Assembly (NCBI RefSeq): GCF_900141855.1 | Contig: NZ_FQYU01000001.1 | Location: forward strand, 841,402 to 905,401 | Reading direction: 5' to 3' | Origin: Pseudozobellia thermophila | Lineage (GTDB): Bacteria; Bacteroidota; Bacteroidia; Flavobacteriales; Flavobacteriaceae | Length of the DNA: 64,000 bases | In this document: in pieces, positions 1-8,878 of the stretch | Position numbering within the stretch: the first letter of the stretch is position 1 | Layout: the number at the start of each line of letters is the position of its first letter | Translations under genes and position numbers: made by a program | Notes under the pieces: generated by a model | What the model was told of the DNA's origin: nothing | Seen by the model: only the letters and a program-made list of their open reading frames with translations | Databases searched by the model: none

Positions 1-1
1 C

Positions 2-259
2 TGGGGTACCGGTTTCGGCTATTATCGCGATGCCTCCTTCGTCAAGGTGAAGAATATTGCCCTTGGCTACTCGTTCGATCAAAGCGTCTTGGATCAATTG
101 AAGATCAAGGGCTTTAGAATTTACGCCAATGTTCTCAACCCCTTTGTGTTCGCCGCGAGTGAATTTGAGGGATGGGATCCCGAGTGGGCCGATGCGGATC
201 AGAATTTGGCCAGGCCGAGTTCTATAACATATCAATTAGGGTTAAGCTTAAAACTTTAA
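2..259 (+). CDS. SusC-like TonB-dependent receptor, C-terminal end (partial)
   Basis: This is the last ~85 codons of a gene that begins before the window. The open frame runs from base 2 without a start to a TAA at 257-259. The translated end reads as the last strands of a SusC/RagA outer-membrane barrel: a GFGYYRDASFVKVKNIALGY stretch, an IYANVLNP turn, a GWDPE motif and a short terminal strand ending in LSLKL. SusC proteins import oligosaccharides across the outer membrane with TonB energy and pair with a SusD lid, which follows 11 bases downstream. The neighbours point to a pectic oligosaccharide as substrate. That substrate is inferred from context only. Confidence 0.88.
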   Translation, partial: WGTGFGYYRDASFVKVKNIALGYSFDQSVLDQLKIKGFRIYANVLNPFVFAASEFEGWDPEWADADQNLARPSSITYQLGLSLKL

Positions 260-270
260 AAAAAAGAGAG

Positions 271-1926
271 ATGAAAAGAATATATATAATAGGAATTATA
301 TTCGCTGCCTTAACCTCATGTAGCGACTTCATAGAGGAAGAAAATTTATCCAGCGAATCAGCCGAAACATTTTATGTAACGCCCGAAGGCTTTAACTCGC
401 TGGTAAATGCCAATTATTCCCAATTGCGGGACATATATGGCGACACGCCTTGGTTGTATATCGGGGGCACCGACCTCTATTCAAAGGGCAGGGGCCGAGG
501 CCCCCTGGGTTTGGCGGAATATACCGATTTAAACTCTACATCTTCGGATGTAGACCATCTGTACAACGAATGCTATGAAGCCATACAGCTGGCGAACAGG
601 GCCCTGTACTATTCCGAAATAACCGAACAGACCGCGGAACTATCTACTTTGGTGGGTGAAGTAAAGTTTTTAAGGGCCTTGTCATACTTCTTGTTGGTGC
701 AGACCTATGGAGGGGTCGCCATTACCGATTACTACGACACCCCGGTCCTGGAGTTTGACAGGAACAGTGCCGAGGAAGTGTACCAGCAGATTATAACGGA
801 CCTCGAGGATGCCATTGCCAATACGGCCGATGGGGCCTATACGGGCAGGGTCAACAAAAGGGCGGCAAGAAATTTATTGGCCAAGGTATACCTAACAAGG
901 GGGTATGAAGATTTTGGTACGCCAAGCGATTTTGACACGGCCGCTTCCTTGGCCGATCAGGTCATTGGGGGGCAGGCGTTGAACCTTCCTTTTGAAGAGG
1001 TCTTTGCCCCGGGGAACGATATGAACGAAGAGGTGATTTTCTCGGTACAATTTAGCCCAAATTCCATCAGTGCCGATCCCGATGGACTGGGGAGCAGGCA
1101 ATATGCCTATTTTGGATCGTACTTAGGCGGTTCGGAGGTGCAGGGCCAAGCCCCGGCAAGGGATTATTCGGCCTGTCCTACGAATTTTGCCTTGGGCTTG
1201 TTTTCAAAAGAGGATTCCCGATGGGAAGGCACCTTTATGACCGAGATTTTTTATATAAATACGGATGATTATACGGGGCCTTCCTACTTTACCTATTATA
1301 GGGTGCCCAAGGAGGATCACGATAACCTCGTGGTCAACGAGTTCTATGAGCCGCAATGGTTCACCGAAGCGGATAGCTTAAACTACGTGAGTACGAATCT
1401 ATTGGCTCCGGACTTTAAGTATCACCGATGGGGCGAGTATTCCTCCGAATGGACGGACCAGGTTTCCTTGGATTATGAGGTGATATGTGTAAAGAAATTC
1501 GACGACCCCGACCCCGAGACCGCTTTTGGGGGGCGGTCAAGTACCCGGGATATTTTCTTGGCCCGATTGGCCGAAACCTATCTAATGGCGGCCGAGGCCT
1601 ACCTCAAGGCCGGTGACCCCGCCACAGGCCTGCAGCGCTTAAATGTGGTAAGGCAACGCGCCGGCGTGGCAGATGCCACCCTGGCCGAGTTCGATATCGA
1701 TTTTATTTTGGACGAAAGGGCACGCGAACTGTTCGGTGAGTACCACAGATGGTTCGACCTAAAACGTACGGGAAAACTGGTAGAAAGGGCGTCGCTGTAC
1801 AATGCCCAAATAGATGAAGCCAATTTTAATGGGGTGAACGCCTTGAAAATTTTGCGTCCCATACCGCAACAGGCATTGGATTTGAACCAGAACAACGATT
1901 TTCCCCAAAATCCGGCTTATAACTAA
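271..1926 (+). CDS. SusD/RagB-family glycan-binding lipoprotein (pectin locus)
   Basis: Surface lipoprotein that forms the lid of the SusC transporter and captures oligosaccharide. The 551-residue product starts with a lipoprotein signal (MKRIYIIGIIFAALTSC, acylated Cys17). It has the helical TPR-like SusD N-terminal part (YNECYEAIQLANRALYY, VKFLRALSYFLLVQTYGG) and the C-terminal SusD domain (LARLAETYLMAAEAYLKAG, LDERARELFGEYHRWFDLKR). The ATG at 271 is preferred over an in-frame ATG at 172, because 172 lies inside the upstream SusC gene and would bury the signal peptide. The gene sits 11 bases after susC and is followed by a strong intrinsic terminator at 1985-2022, which separates the SusCD pair from the enzyme genes. 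The family call is firm; the ligand (pectic or apiose-bearing oligosaccharide) is inferred. Confidence 0.95.
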   Translation: MKRIYIIGIIFAALTSCSDFIEEENLSSESAETFYVTPEGFNSLVNANYSQLRDIYGDTPWLYIGGTDLYSKGRGRGPLGLAEYTDLNSTSSDVDHLYNECYEAIQLANRALYYSEITEQTAELSTLVGEVKFLRALSYFLLVQTYGGVAITDYYDTPVLEFDRNSAEEVYQQIITDLEDAIANTADGAYTGRVNKRAARNLLAKVYLTRGYEDFGTPSDFDTAASLADQVIGGQALNLPFEEVFAPGNDMNEEVIFSVQFSPNSISADPDGLGSRQYAYFGSYLGGSEVQGQAPARDYSACPTNFALGLFSKEDSRWEGTFMTEIFYINTDDYTGPSYFTYYRVPKEDHDNLVVNEFYEPQWFTEADSLNYVSTNLLAPDFKYHRWGEYSSEWTDQVSLDYEVICVKKFDDPDPETAFGGRSSTRDIFLARLAETYLMAAEAYLKAGDPATGLQRLNVVRQRAGVADATLAEFDIDFILDERARELFGEYHRWFDLKRTGKLVERASLYNAQIDEANFNGVNALKILRPIPQQALDLNQNNDFPQNPAYN

Positions 1927-1984
1927 AGGCGTAAAAACAAGATTTGAACTCTTTAAACTTAGTTTCTTTAAGTTAGTTTAGTTT

Positions 1985-2022
1985 GGAATTTGGCAAAGTT
2001 TCCTTTGCCAAATTCCTTTTTT
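1985..2022 (+). terminator. Intrinsic terminator after susD
   Basis: A perfect 14-bp inverted repeat (1985-1998 with 2003-2016) encloses a 4-nt loop and is followed by six T at 2017-2022. It lies 58 bases after the susD stop and 60 bases before the DUF4861 gene. It should end or attenuate the susCD transcript. Confidence 0.92.
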
Positions 2023-2082
2023 AAATTGATCATATCCGTTTAAATAAGTGGTATCTTTTAACTATAAAACAATCTAGAATTC

Positions 2083-3078
2083 ATGGTCGTAAATAAAACT
2101 ATTTTTCTTGCCGGCGTATTGATCTGGTCGATGAGCTCCTGCAAGCAAAACACCAAAGAAGGGACTGCGGAGGCCATCGCTGAAAAAGAAGTCGTCGCTC
2201 CGAAAACCTATGCCGAAATATCTATTAAGGAAGGGGGGCAATGGGTCGGCACAAAGTATGTGGGCGAAAACTTTACCTTTAAGAATGTCGATTACTTAAA
2301 GGCGCCGGACAGCCTTACCGACCATTCGTATTATGTTCGCTATGAGGGCCCCGGATGGGAAAGCAATAAGGTAGGCTACCGTATTTACTTCGACTGGCGC
2401 AATGCCATCGATATTTTTGGCAAAAAGGTTGATACCATGGTGCTTTCAAAGGTCGGGCAAGATAATTATGATTCGTATCACGAGGATAGTCCCTGGGGCA
2501 TGGATATCTTAAAAGCGGGCAGCTCCTTGGGTATCGGTTCTTACGGAAGGTTCGACGGCAAGAATACGGTCGAACATTTCAAGCAGGTACGTTCGCGCGA
2601 CGTACGAATTCACAACTCCGACAAAGGCTCTGGGGTTGTTATCAATTACCTTGGATGGACCGCCCTTGATAAAACCATAGACCTAAAATCTGAACTTTTT
2701 ATTGAGCCCGACTCCCGTATGACCAAGGCTACACTAACTCCCTCACAGGCAGGGGAAGGGCTTTGTACCGGAATGGTCAAATTCGATGGTATCGATTTAA
2801 TGACCAAGAAAAGCGAAGATGGCCAATGGGGCTATATGGCCACCTATGGGGAGCAAAGCCTGGTACCCGATAATTTGGGCATGGTTATCTTCTATAAGAC
2901 GGAAACCGTTGATCAAATGGTCGACTCGGAACACGATCATTTGTTGGTTTTCAAACCAACCGCCGAACCGATCACATATTATTTTGCCGCTGCTTGGGAG
3001 CAGGAAAAGGACGGCCTCAAATCCAAAGAAGAATTCATTGCCTATATTGACGGGCGTTTGCAAGAACTGGCCCGGTAA
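2083..3078 (+). CDS. DUF4861 family lipoprotein
   Basis: Exported protein of 331 residues. The N-terminus is a lipoprotein signal (LIWSMSSC, Cys20), followed by a low-complexity linker rich in Glu, Ala and Lys, then a single domain of about 280 residues. That domain matches what I recall of DUF4861, a family common in Bacteroidota pectin and alginate loci whose reaction I do not know. Visible features include YYVRYEGPGWESNKVGYRIY, DWRNAIDIFGKK and HEDSPWGMDILKAGSSLG, rich in aromatic and acidic residues as in carbohydrate-active folds. It is followed 30 bases later by the GH105 gene, so they are probably cotranscribed. It may be a lyase or accessory binding protein. No catalytic residue can be named from sequence alone. 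Confidence 0.75.
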   Translation: MVVNKTIFLAGVLIWSMSSCKQNTKEGTAEAIAEKEVVAPKTYAEISIKEGGQWVGTKYVGENFTFKNVDYLKAPDSLTDHSYYVRYEGPGWESNKVGYRIYFDWRNAIDIFGKKVDTMVLSKVGQDNYDSYHEDSPWGMDILKAGSSLGIGSYGRFDGKNTVEHFKQVRSRDVRIHNSDKGSGVVINYLGWTALDKTIDLKSELFIEPDSRMTKATLTPSQAGEGLCTGMVKFDGIDLMTKKSEDGQWGYMATYGEQSLVPDNLGMVIFYKTETVDQMVDSEHDHLLVFKPTAEPITYYFAAAWEQEKDGLKSKEEFIAYIDGRLQELAR

Positions 3079-3108
3079 ATTATTCCAACAACGATTAAAT
3101 TTTAAATA

Positions 3109-4350
3109 ATGACAAGACAAAAAGGAAAACTAAGGGCTGTTGCAGCCTTGCTATTGGTAGCATTGGTATCACTTAATTGCAAGACGGAAAAAAAGCAGGA
3201 AAAACCCGCGGATACCGTTGAAAAAGTGGTGCCGGAAGATTTGAAATGGTCCGAACGAATGGCCCTTTCCGAAATCCATCGTTTCCCTGACCCGACTTTA
3301 TTGGATTTTCAAAAAAAACCGCGTTGGAGCTATACCAACGGTCTGGTGTTGCAGGCCATGTCGAGGGTTCACGAAAGTACCCCCAATGAAAAGATTTATG
3401 GTTATATCTACGAATACGCCGATAGGATGGTCAATGCAGATGGATCGATAAAAACCTATAAACAGGATAATTACAACCTGGATATGATCAAATCGGGCGA
3501 TGTGCTTTTTTACTTGAACCAAAAAAAGGAAGAGCCCAGGTTTAAAAAGGCCATGGATACCCTTCATCGGCAATTGCTGGATCAACCTTTGGTTGCCGAG
3601 GGAGGCTATTGGCACAAAAAAAGATATCCGCACCAAATGTGGCTGGACGGCCTTTATATGGCCGAGCCTTTTCATGCCAAATATGCCGCCCATTTTATGA
3701 AAGGTCTAGACGCTGAAGAGACCTTCGACAAGATCGTGCTGCAGTTCGACCTTATTGAAAAGCACAGTAGGGATCCCGAAACGGGACTTTATTACCACGG
3801 ATGGGACGCGAGCAAGGAACAGCGTTGGGCAGATAAGGAAACGGGGCTTTCGCCACACTTCTGGTCACGAGGTATGGGCTGGTACGGGATGGCCTTGGTA
3901 GACATTATCGAACTGTTGCCGGAAAACCATCCGGGAAGAGCGCGAATTATAGGGTATCTCAACCGGTATGCCGAGGCCATTGTAAAGTACCAAGACAGTA
4001 CGGGTACATGGTACCAAGTGCTCGACCTGCCCGAACGGGAGGGCAACTACCTAGAAGCTACGGGTACATGTATGTTTACCTATACTTTGGCAAAAGGGGT
4101 CAATAAAGGTTACCTACCGGAAAAATTTATGGACTACGCCAAAAAAGGATACGAGGGTATACTAACCGAATTTGTAAGTGTCGAAGATAACGGTGTCGTC
4201 AATCTGAACCGCTGCTGTGGCGTAGCCGGACTCGGTGGCGATCCCTATCGCGATGGGTCTTTCGACTATTATGTAAACGAGATCATCCGCTCTAACGACC
4301 CCAAGGGTACAGGGCCTTTTATGATGGCTTCCTTGGAACTTGACAGATAG
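3109..4350 (+). CDS. GH105 unsaturated galacturonyl/rhamnogalacturonyl hydrolase, lipoprotein
   Basis: Removes the 4,5-unsaturated uronic acid that pectate or rhamnogalacturonan lyases leave at the non-reducing end. The 413-residue product has a lipoprotein signal (LVALVSLNC, Cys24), then an (alpha/alpha)6-barrel with GH105 landmarks: KPRWSYTNGLVLQAMSRV, the MWLDGLYM motif whose Asp180 fits the family's catalytic acid, SPHFWSRGMGWYGMALVDII and LEATGTCMFTYTLAKG. Envelope location follows from the signal. It acts after the two PL1 lyases of this locus, which make its substrate. The 128-base gap to the next gene contains two overlapping inverted repeats. Choice between galacturonyl-galacturonate and galacturonyl-rhamnose substrates cannot be made from sequence. 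Confidence 0.9.
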   Translation: MTRQKGKLRAVAALLLVALVSLNCKTEKKQEKPADTVEKVVPEDLKWSERMALSEIHRFPDPTLLDFQKKPRWSYTNGLVLQAMSRVHESTPNEKIYGYIYEYADRMVNADGSIKTYKQDNYNLDMIKSGDVLFYLNQKKEEPRFKKAMDTLHRQLLDQPLVAEGGYWHKKRYPHQMWLDGLYMAEPFHAKYAAHFMKGLDAEETFDKIVLQFDLIEKHSRDPETGLYYHGWDASKEQRWADKETGLSPHFWSRGMGWYGMALVDIIELLPENHPGRARIIGYLNRYAEAIVKYQDSTGTWYQVLDLPEREGNYLEATGTCMFTYTLAKGVNKGYLPEKFMDYAKKGYEGILTEFVSVEDNGVVNLNRCCGVAGLGGDPYRDGSFDYYVNEIIRSNDPKGTGPFMMASLELDR

Positions 4351-4370
4351 CTTACGGATAGGAAATAGGG

Positions 4371-4420
4371 CCGCCGAGTTGGGAAGGTGTAGGCATTGCG
4401 TACTTCGGCGGAAAGCAATG
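4371..4420 (+). other. Two overlapping, mutually exclusive inverted repeats
   Basis: Between the GH105 and pectin methylesterase genes, a 7-bp pair (4371-4377 with 4405-4411) interlocks with a 6-bp pair (4394-4399 with 4415-4420). The arms alternate, so the RNA could form one hairpin or the other, or possibly an H-type pseudoknot. No T-tract follows, so it is not a simple terminator. Any regulatory role is speculative. Confidence 0.3.
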
Positions 4421-4478
4421 AAAACCGAACCCAAAAGACTGTGGTGGTCGATTATGAACGTTAAATCAATGGTATAGA

Positions 4479-5480
4479 ATGATGCGCTTTTCCCGTACCG
4501 TCCTCTGTGTGTTTTTAATGGTCGCATGTTTTGTCAACGGGCAGGAAAAACCGTCGAAAAAAATAGATATTCATAATATGACGGTTGCCCTGGATGGTTC
4601 GGCCGATTTTACCTCCATTCAGGAAGCGATCAACAGTGCCAAGGCCTTTCCTGACAAAAGGGTGGTCATTAAGGTGAAGAACGGGGTCTACCGCGAAAAA
4701 ATTGAAGTCTATGGGTGGAACACGCAAATGAGCATTATCGGAGAAGATCGTGAAAAGACCGTAATAACCTATGACGACTATTTTGATAAGATAAATCGAG
4801 GAAGGAACAGTACGTTTCATACCCCTACTTTTTTGGTCCAGGGCAATGATTTTTATGCGAAGAACCTCACTATACGGAATACCGCGGGAGCAGTAGGCCA
4901 AGCCGTGGCCTTGGCCGTGGATGCCGATCGCGTACGTATTGAAAACTGTACCATTACGGGCAATCAAGATACCTTGTACGTTACGGGTGAAGGTTTTAAG
5001 CAGTACTACAAGAACTGCCATATCGAGGGTACTACCGATTTTATCTTTGGGCAGGCAACCGCACTTTTTGAAGACTGCGACATACACAGCAAATCAAATT
5101 CTTACATTACCGCCGCCTCGACGCCCAAGGGCGAAAAATTCGGCTATGTTTTTAAAAACTGTAGGCTTACTGCGCCCGAAGGGGTCGATGCCGTGTATTT
5201 GGGAAGGCCTTGGCGTACTTTCGCCAAGACGGTCTTTATCCAATGCTACATGGCCGGACATATTATTTCGGCCGGATGGGACAACTGGTCGAACAAGGAG
5301 GCGGAAAAAAACACGCTGTACGCCGAGTATAAAAACCAAGGTCCGGGTTTTAGGCCTCATGAGCGGGTCGAATGGTCTTATCAGTTGTCTGATTCCGAAG
5401 CGGGGGAATATACCCTCGAAAATATCCTGGCAGATGGACCTGCCGACGGTAAAGGGGCATGGTACTTAAAATTCGATTAA
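4479..5480 (+). CDS. CE8 pectin methylesterase
   Basis: Hydrolyses methyl esters of homogalacturonan, exposing carboxylates so that pectate lyases and polygalacturonase can act. The 333-residue product has a Sec signal (RTVLCVFLMVACFVNG, cut near the QEKP start) and a right-handed beta-helix typical of the family. The catalytic set is visible: GNQDTLYVTGEG with Asp164 (acid/base), TDFIFGQA with Asp187 (nucleophile) and YLGRPWR with Arg243. The length is normal for a single-domain CE8. A Cys lies in the signal (VAC), so a lipoprotein cannot be fully excluded, but a cut after the NG residues is more likely. The next gene starts 1 base after the stop, indicating cotranscription with the CE12 esterase. 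Confidence 0.93.
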   Translation: MMRFSRTVLCVFLMVACFVNGQEKPSKKIDIHNMTVALDGSADFTSIQEAINSAKAFPDKRVVIKVKNGVYREKIEVYGWNTQMSIIGEDREKTVITYDDYFDKINRGRNSTFHTPTFLVQGNDFYAKNLTIRNTAGAVGQAVALAVDADRVRIENCTITGNQDTLYVTGEGFKQYYKNCHIEGTTDFIFGQATALFEDCDIHSKSNSYITAASTPKGEKFGYVFKNCRLTAPEGVDAVYLGRPWRTFAKTVFIQCYMAGHIISAGWDNWSNKEAEKNTLYAEYKNQGPGFRPHERVEWSYQLSDSEAGEYTLENILADGPADGKGAWYLKFD

Positions 5481-5481
5481 C

Positions 5482-6222
5482 ATGAAAGTGAGGGCAGTAT
5501 TGATTTTGTTTTTGTTGATGGCACGACCCTGCGGGGCACAAGAAACAACCATCTATTGCATTGGCGATTCGACCATGGCAGACAAGAAAGATCCGGGGCG
5601 CAACCCCGAATACGGCTGGGCCCAGGTCTTGGATTCCTTTTTTACGGAAGAGGTTTTGATAGATAACCGTGCCGTTAACGGTAGAAGCTCCAAGAGTTTT
5701 ATGGCCGAGAATCGATGGGATTCGGTATACCATTCCTTAAAACAAGGGGATTACGTATTTATACAATTTGGCCATAACGACCAAAAGGTTAAGGATTCCA
5801 GTAGGTTCACCAATCCGCATACGACCTATCGGCACAATTTGATGCGGTTCGTGACCGAAACCCGGGAGAAAGGGGCCACCCCGATTTTGTTTACGTCGAT
5901 AGTGCGAAGAAATTTTAACGAGTACGGCACCTTGGTCGATACGCATGGTGAGTATCCCGTGGTTACACGACAGGTAGCCAGGGAGATGGAGGTTCCATTG
6001 ATCGACCTTCAGTACTTGACCGAAGTACTCGAAACTTCCTACGGGCCCGAGCGCTCCAAAATATTGCACTTGCACTTTAAGCCCAAGGAACACCCTTACT
6101 ATCCCGAAGGCAAGGAAGACAATACCCACCTCTCCAAAAAAGGGGCCTTGTTGGTAAGCGGTCTAGTGGCCGATGAACTCAAAAAGTTGCCTATTTCCTT
6201 GGCAAAGTATGTAAGGCGATGA
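5482..6222 (+). CDS. CE12-type SGNH acetylesterase (rhamnogalacturonan/pectin acetylesterase)
   Basis: Removes O-acetyl groups from pectin. The 246-residue product has a Sec signal ending near CGAQE and the SGNH blocks: YCIGDSTM with nucleophile Ser30 (block I), FIQFGHNDQK (block III) and DNTHLSKKG with Asp213 and His216 (block V). Block order and size match rhamnogalacturonan acetylesterase-type CE12 enzymes. It sits 1 base after the CE8 gene and overlaps the next gene by 4 bases (ATGA), so the three esterases are probably made together. The true substrate could be acetylated homogalacturonan, rhamnogalacturonan or an acetylated side chain. Confidence 0.88.
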   Translation: MKVRAVLILFLLMARPCGAQETTIYCIGDSTMADKKDPGRNPEYGWAQVLDSFFTEEVLIDNRAVNGRSSKSFMAENRWDSVYHSLKQGDYVFIQFGHNDQKVKDSSRFTNPHTTYRHNLMRFVTETREKGATPILFTSIVRRNFNEYGTLVDTHGEYPVVTRQVAREMEVPLIDLQYLTEVLETSYGPERSKILHLHFKPKEHPYYPEGKEDNTHLSKKGALLVSGLVADELKKLPISLAKYVRR

Positions 6223-7235
6223 AGTTGTGCAGAACCAAAAAACGGGCATGGGCATGGCGGCGCATAGGGTCGTTTATGGCTTTATTGCTTCTTTTTGTAA
6301 GGGCCTACCCCCAGTCAATGGCCGGGCTTACCGGAGTTAGGGATACCTCGTACACCACGGCATCTGCCTTTGCCCGCGATGTAGTGGGGCACCCGCAGAT
6401 AAAGATGGTTGAGGAATTCAGCTTTCCGTCGGTTCGCGAAGAGCGAAATATTACCTATGCCGCTTTGGGTAAACGCGAACTAAAACTCGACATCTTTAAA
6501 AACACGGGAGAAGGAAACTTGGGAATCGGGGTAATCATCGTCCATGGCGGGGGGTGGCGTTCCGGAGACCGGTCGCAGCATTATCCTTTGGCCCAAAAGC
6601 TTGCCAATCTTGGGTATATCTGTTTTACCCCTGAATATCGACTCTCGACCGAGGCCCTGTTTCCTGCGGCCGTGTATGATCTTAAGGCAGCGGTACGTTG
6701 GGTCAGAAGCCATGCCGGGGAATATGGACTTGACCCGGAAAAGATTGCGGTCTGTGGTTTTTCGGCAGGCGGTGAATTGGCCGCCTTTCTGGGTACTACG
6801 GGTAATATGCCCCTGTTCGAGGGGGTAACGGGCGAAACCCGCTACAAATCACATGTGAATGCCGTCATCGATATTGATGGTACGCTGTCGTTCGTGCATC
6901 CTGAGAGTGGTGAGGGCGATGATAGTAAGGGAACTTCCGCGGCAACCTATTGGTTCGGATATCCCAAAAAGGAAAATCCCACGTTGTGGGAGGCGGCATC
7001 ACCTTTGGGCTATGGGGGGCCGAATACCCCGCCGACCTTGTTTATAAACAGTTCGGTAGACCGAATGCACGGTGGCCGGGACGATTATATAAGGATATTG
7101 GACCGCTACGGCATTTATTCAAAGGTAGCCGTGTTTGGTAAGGCTCCCCACTCTTTTATATTGTACCATCCTTGGTTCGACCCTTCGGTAAAAGTGATGG
7201 ATGACTTTTTAAAAAGGGTATTTACCACGCGATAA
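6219..7235 (+). CDS. Alpha/beta-hydrolase carbohydrate esterase (Aes/BD-FAE type)
   Basis: A secreted serine esterase of 338 residues. After an Arg/Lys-rich start and a hydrophobic segment (SFMALLLLFVRAYPQ) comes an alpha/beta-hydrolase domain with the oxyanion motif HGGGW (His109) and nucleophile elbow GFSAGG (Ser182). A late His in the APHSFILYHPW region completes a likely triad with an Asp in SSVDRMHGG. The family includes acetyl- and feruloyl-esterases acting on plant polysaccharides; sequence does not decide the acyl group. The start overlaps the stop of the CE12 gene by 4 bases, which implies translational coupling. It is the last plus-strand gene of this esterase block; the next gene is convergent. 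Confidence 0.82.
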   Translation: MKLCRTKKRAWAWRRIGSFMALLLLFVRAYPQSMAGLTGVRDTSYTTASAFARDVVGHPQIKMVEEFSFPSVREERNITYAALGKRELKLDIFKNTGEGNLGIGVIIVHGGGWRSGDRSQHYPLAQKLANLGYICFTPEYRLSTEALFPAAVYDLKAAVRWVRSHAGEYGLDPEKIAVCGFSAGGELAAFLGTTGNMPLFEGVTGETRYKSHVNAVIDIDGTLSFVHPESGEGDDSKGTSAATYWFGYPKKENPTLWEAASPLGYGGPNTPPTLFINSSVDRMHGGRDDYIRILDRYGIYSKVAVFGKAPHSFILYHPWFDPSVKVMDDFLKRVFTTR

Positions 7236-7289
7236 TGTTGCTCCGGCCCAGATGTCTAAAACACCCTTTGCCCCTTTGTGGCTTAGGGG

Positions 7290-8591
7290 TTATTCAAGCC
7301 ATTTCCACCGTTCGGCCCAATCCATTAAAAAGGCCTTTCTGTGTTTTGCGACGGTTCGGGCCCCTTGCTGTTCGCCGATGAAGAGTTCGGGCTCCCTACG
7401 GTCTCCGTACCAGTGTTCTCCGAGTATATAGTCGTCTGTTGAGGGCTTTCCGGGCCAAGGGGTGATACTGGTGTACTGTCCGGTAAGTCCGTCTAATTCA
7501 GGTATTTCACTGGAGGTGGTATAGGTTCCCGTTTCGGGCTTTTTGGAGGAATATCGGACCCCGTAGGTGCCGGCACCTAGATAGTATCCGTTCCAGGTCT
7601 GCCCCAAAATTTTAAAGGTGAAACAAACCGAATCTTTCGGAATGGACTCCACCGGACCCTTAAAACGCCACTCGATTACGTCGTAGGCCGCCACCGTATC
7701 GTTCTTTGTGCTTGGTCGTTCAAATACGGACCTCGAGCTTCTATCGATCTTGGTAAAGCTTCCGCCCCAGCTTTCACCCATAGGGTCGTTGGGGTCTCCG
7801 TTCATCACATAGGCCAATGACGGGGTATCTCCCATTTTGATCTGGCCATCGTAATAGTTTTTAAAGTCTTCGCCCATGTGGCCCCGACCTTTGATAAAGG
7901 TATCGTAATAGCCGTTTAACATGGAGTTGTCCGGTGTGCCGTCATCAATAAACCAACCCCGATAGGTGGCATTGGCTTCGATCATCCACAGGTCAGGGTG
8001 GTTTTGGGCGATATAGGAATAGGCATTGACCCCCCATTTTTTGTTAGGTCCCCCGATCCAATACACTCGAATGTTCTCTTTGATTTCCGGAGCGTCGTGG
8101 AGTGCTTGGGCAATATCTTCCAATCCTCCCCATACGAGAATCCATAAGGGGCGGTCGCTTTCTTTTTTTGCACGGGAAATGATCCAGTCCGAACCTTCGG
8201 TGGCCTGCCTAAATCCGCTAAATGGGGCAATTTCGGTCTCTCCCTGTTTGCAAATGGATCGTAAGGAATCGGGGTGGGGAAAACCTTGCGAACGAAGCTG
8301 AAGATTGGGCAGGTCCTTTTCATAAAGGTCGATGATGTCCAAAAAGTCCTTTTTTCTACCAGGGCCATAGGGTGAAGCGACCAGGCCCTCTATTTCAAAT
8401 AGGTCGGAATACATCAGAAGATGGATCATCGATTGAAAGTCGTCGGGATCGGTACCGCCGATGTCACTGCTAATTAAAACTCTCGGTTTTGCTTGGTCTT
8501 TAGACTTCGGGATACCCTTGCATCCAAAGCAAAGAAAGGGAAGTGCCAAAAACAGCAACCCCTTCGTGAACACGAATATGGATTTTCTCAT
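7290..8591 (-). CDS. DUF1593 nucleoside-hydrolase-like lipoprotein (copy 1, divergent)
   Basis: A 433-residue exported protein whose N-terminal domain (about residues 35-300) is the nucleoside-hydrolase-like DUF1593 fold, followed by a beta-rich C-terminal part. The signal MRKSIFVFTKGLLF...CFGC suggests a lipoprotein with Cys24; the residue at -3 (Cys) is not classical. The metal-site-like motif SSDIGGTDPDDF resembles the Asp-rich loop that binds calcium in inosine-uridine nucleoside hydrolases, and LWILVWGGLEDIAQAL and RVYWIGGPN match the two downstream copies. It faces away from them and shares a 287-base divergent intergenic region. The biochemical function is not established. Nucleosides are unlikely substrates in this context; a furanoside-cleaving role is my inference. 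Confidence 0.82.
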   Translation of the reverse strand: MRKSIFVFTKGLLFLALPFLCFGCKGIPKSKDQAKPRVLISSDIGGTDPDDFQSMIHLLMYSDLFEIEGLVASPYGPGRKKDFLDIIDLYEKDLPNLQLRSQGFPHPDSLRSICKQGETEIAPFSGFRQATEGSDWIISRAKKESDRPLWILVWGGLEDIAQALHDAPEIKENIRVYWIGGPNKKWGVNAYSYIAQNHPDLWMIEANATYRGWFIDDGTPDNSMLNGYYDTFIKGRGHMGEDFKNYYDGQIKMGDTPSLAYVMNGDPNDPMGESWGGSFTKIDRSSRSVFERPSTKNDTVAAYDVIEWRFKGPVESIPKDSVCFTFKILGQTWNGYYLGAGTYGVRYSSKKPETGTYTTSSEIPELDGLTGQYTSITPWPGKPSTDDYILGEHWYGDRREPELFIGEQQGARTVAKHRKAFLMDWAERWKWLE

Positions 8592-8694
8592 TTTGAAATT
8601 TTATTAAAAGGCCGGTCAGGGCTTTATGCCTTGTAAAACTAAAACAAAAAGAAAATAAACGAAAGGTTAAAATGAAAAAAATCGTAAATTTAAT

Positions 8695-8725
8695 TTTGTC
8701 CGTTCTAAACTAACCCCTATTTTTG
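8695..8725 (+). promoter_or_regulatory. Bacteroidota-type promoter for the DUF1593/GH140/PL1 operon
   Basis: TTTG at 8695-8698, a 19-base spacer, then TATTTTTG at 8718-8725 fit the sigma-ABfr consensus TTTG-N19-TAnnTTTG exactly. Transcription would begin near 8731, giving a leader of about 150 bases before the ATG at 8879. The region is AT-rich and lies between divergent genes. Confidence 0.6.
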
Positions 8726-8878
8726 AACAATATCAAATTCATAAAATAAATAATGTATTTCTGATTTATCGATTGTTTATTAAGAATAATTCAATCAATA
8801 AAGAAACGGAATTATAAATATTCTTCTGGTTAAGGAAGGATGTCTTTAAGTCGAATAATAACAAATGGTATATAGAAT

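Noticed and set aside
172-270. N-terminal extension of the first SusD from an ATG at 172
   Set aside because: It overlaps the susC coding end in another frame and would bury the lipoprotein signal; the ATG at 271 fits the signal and spacing.
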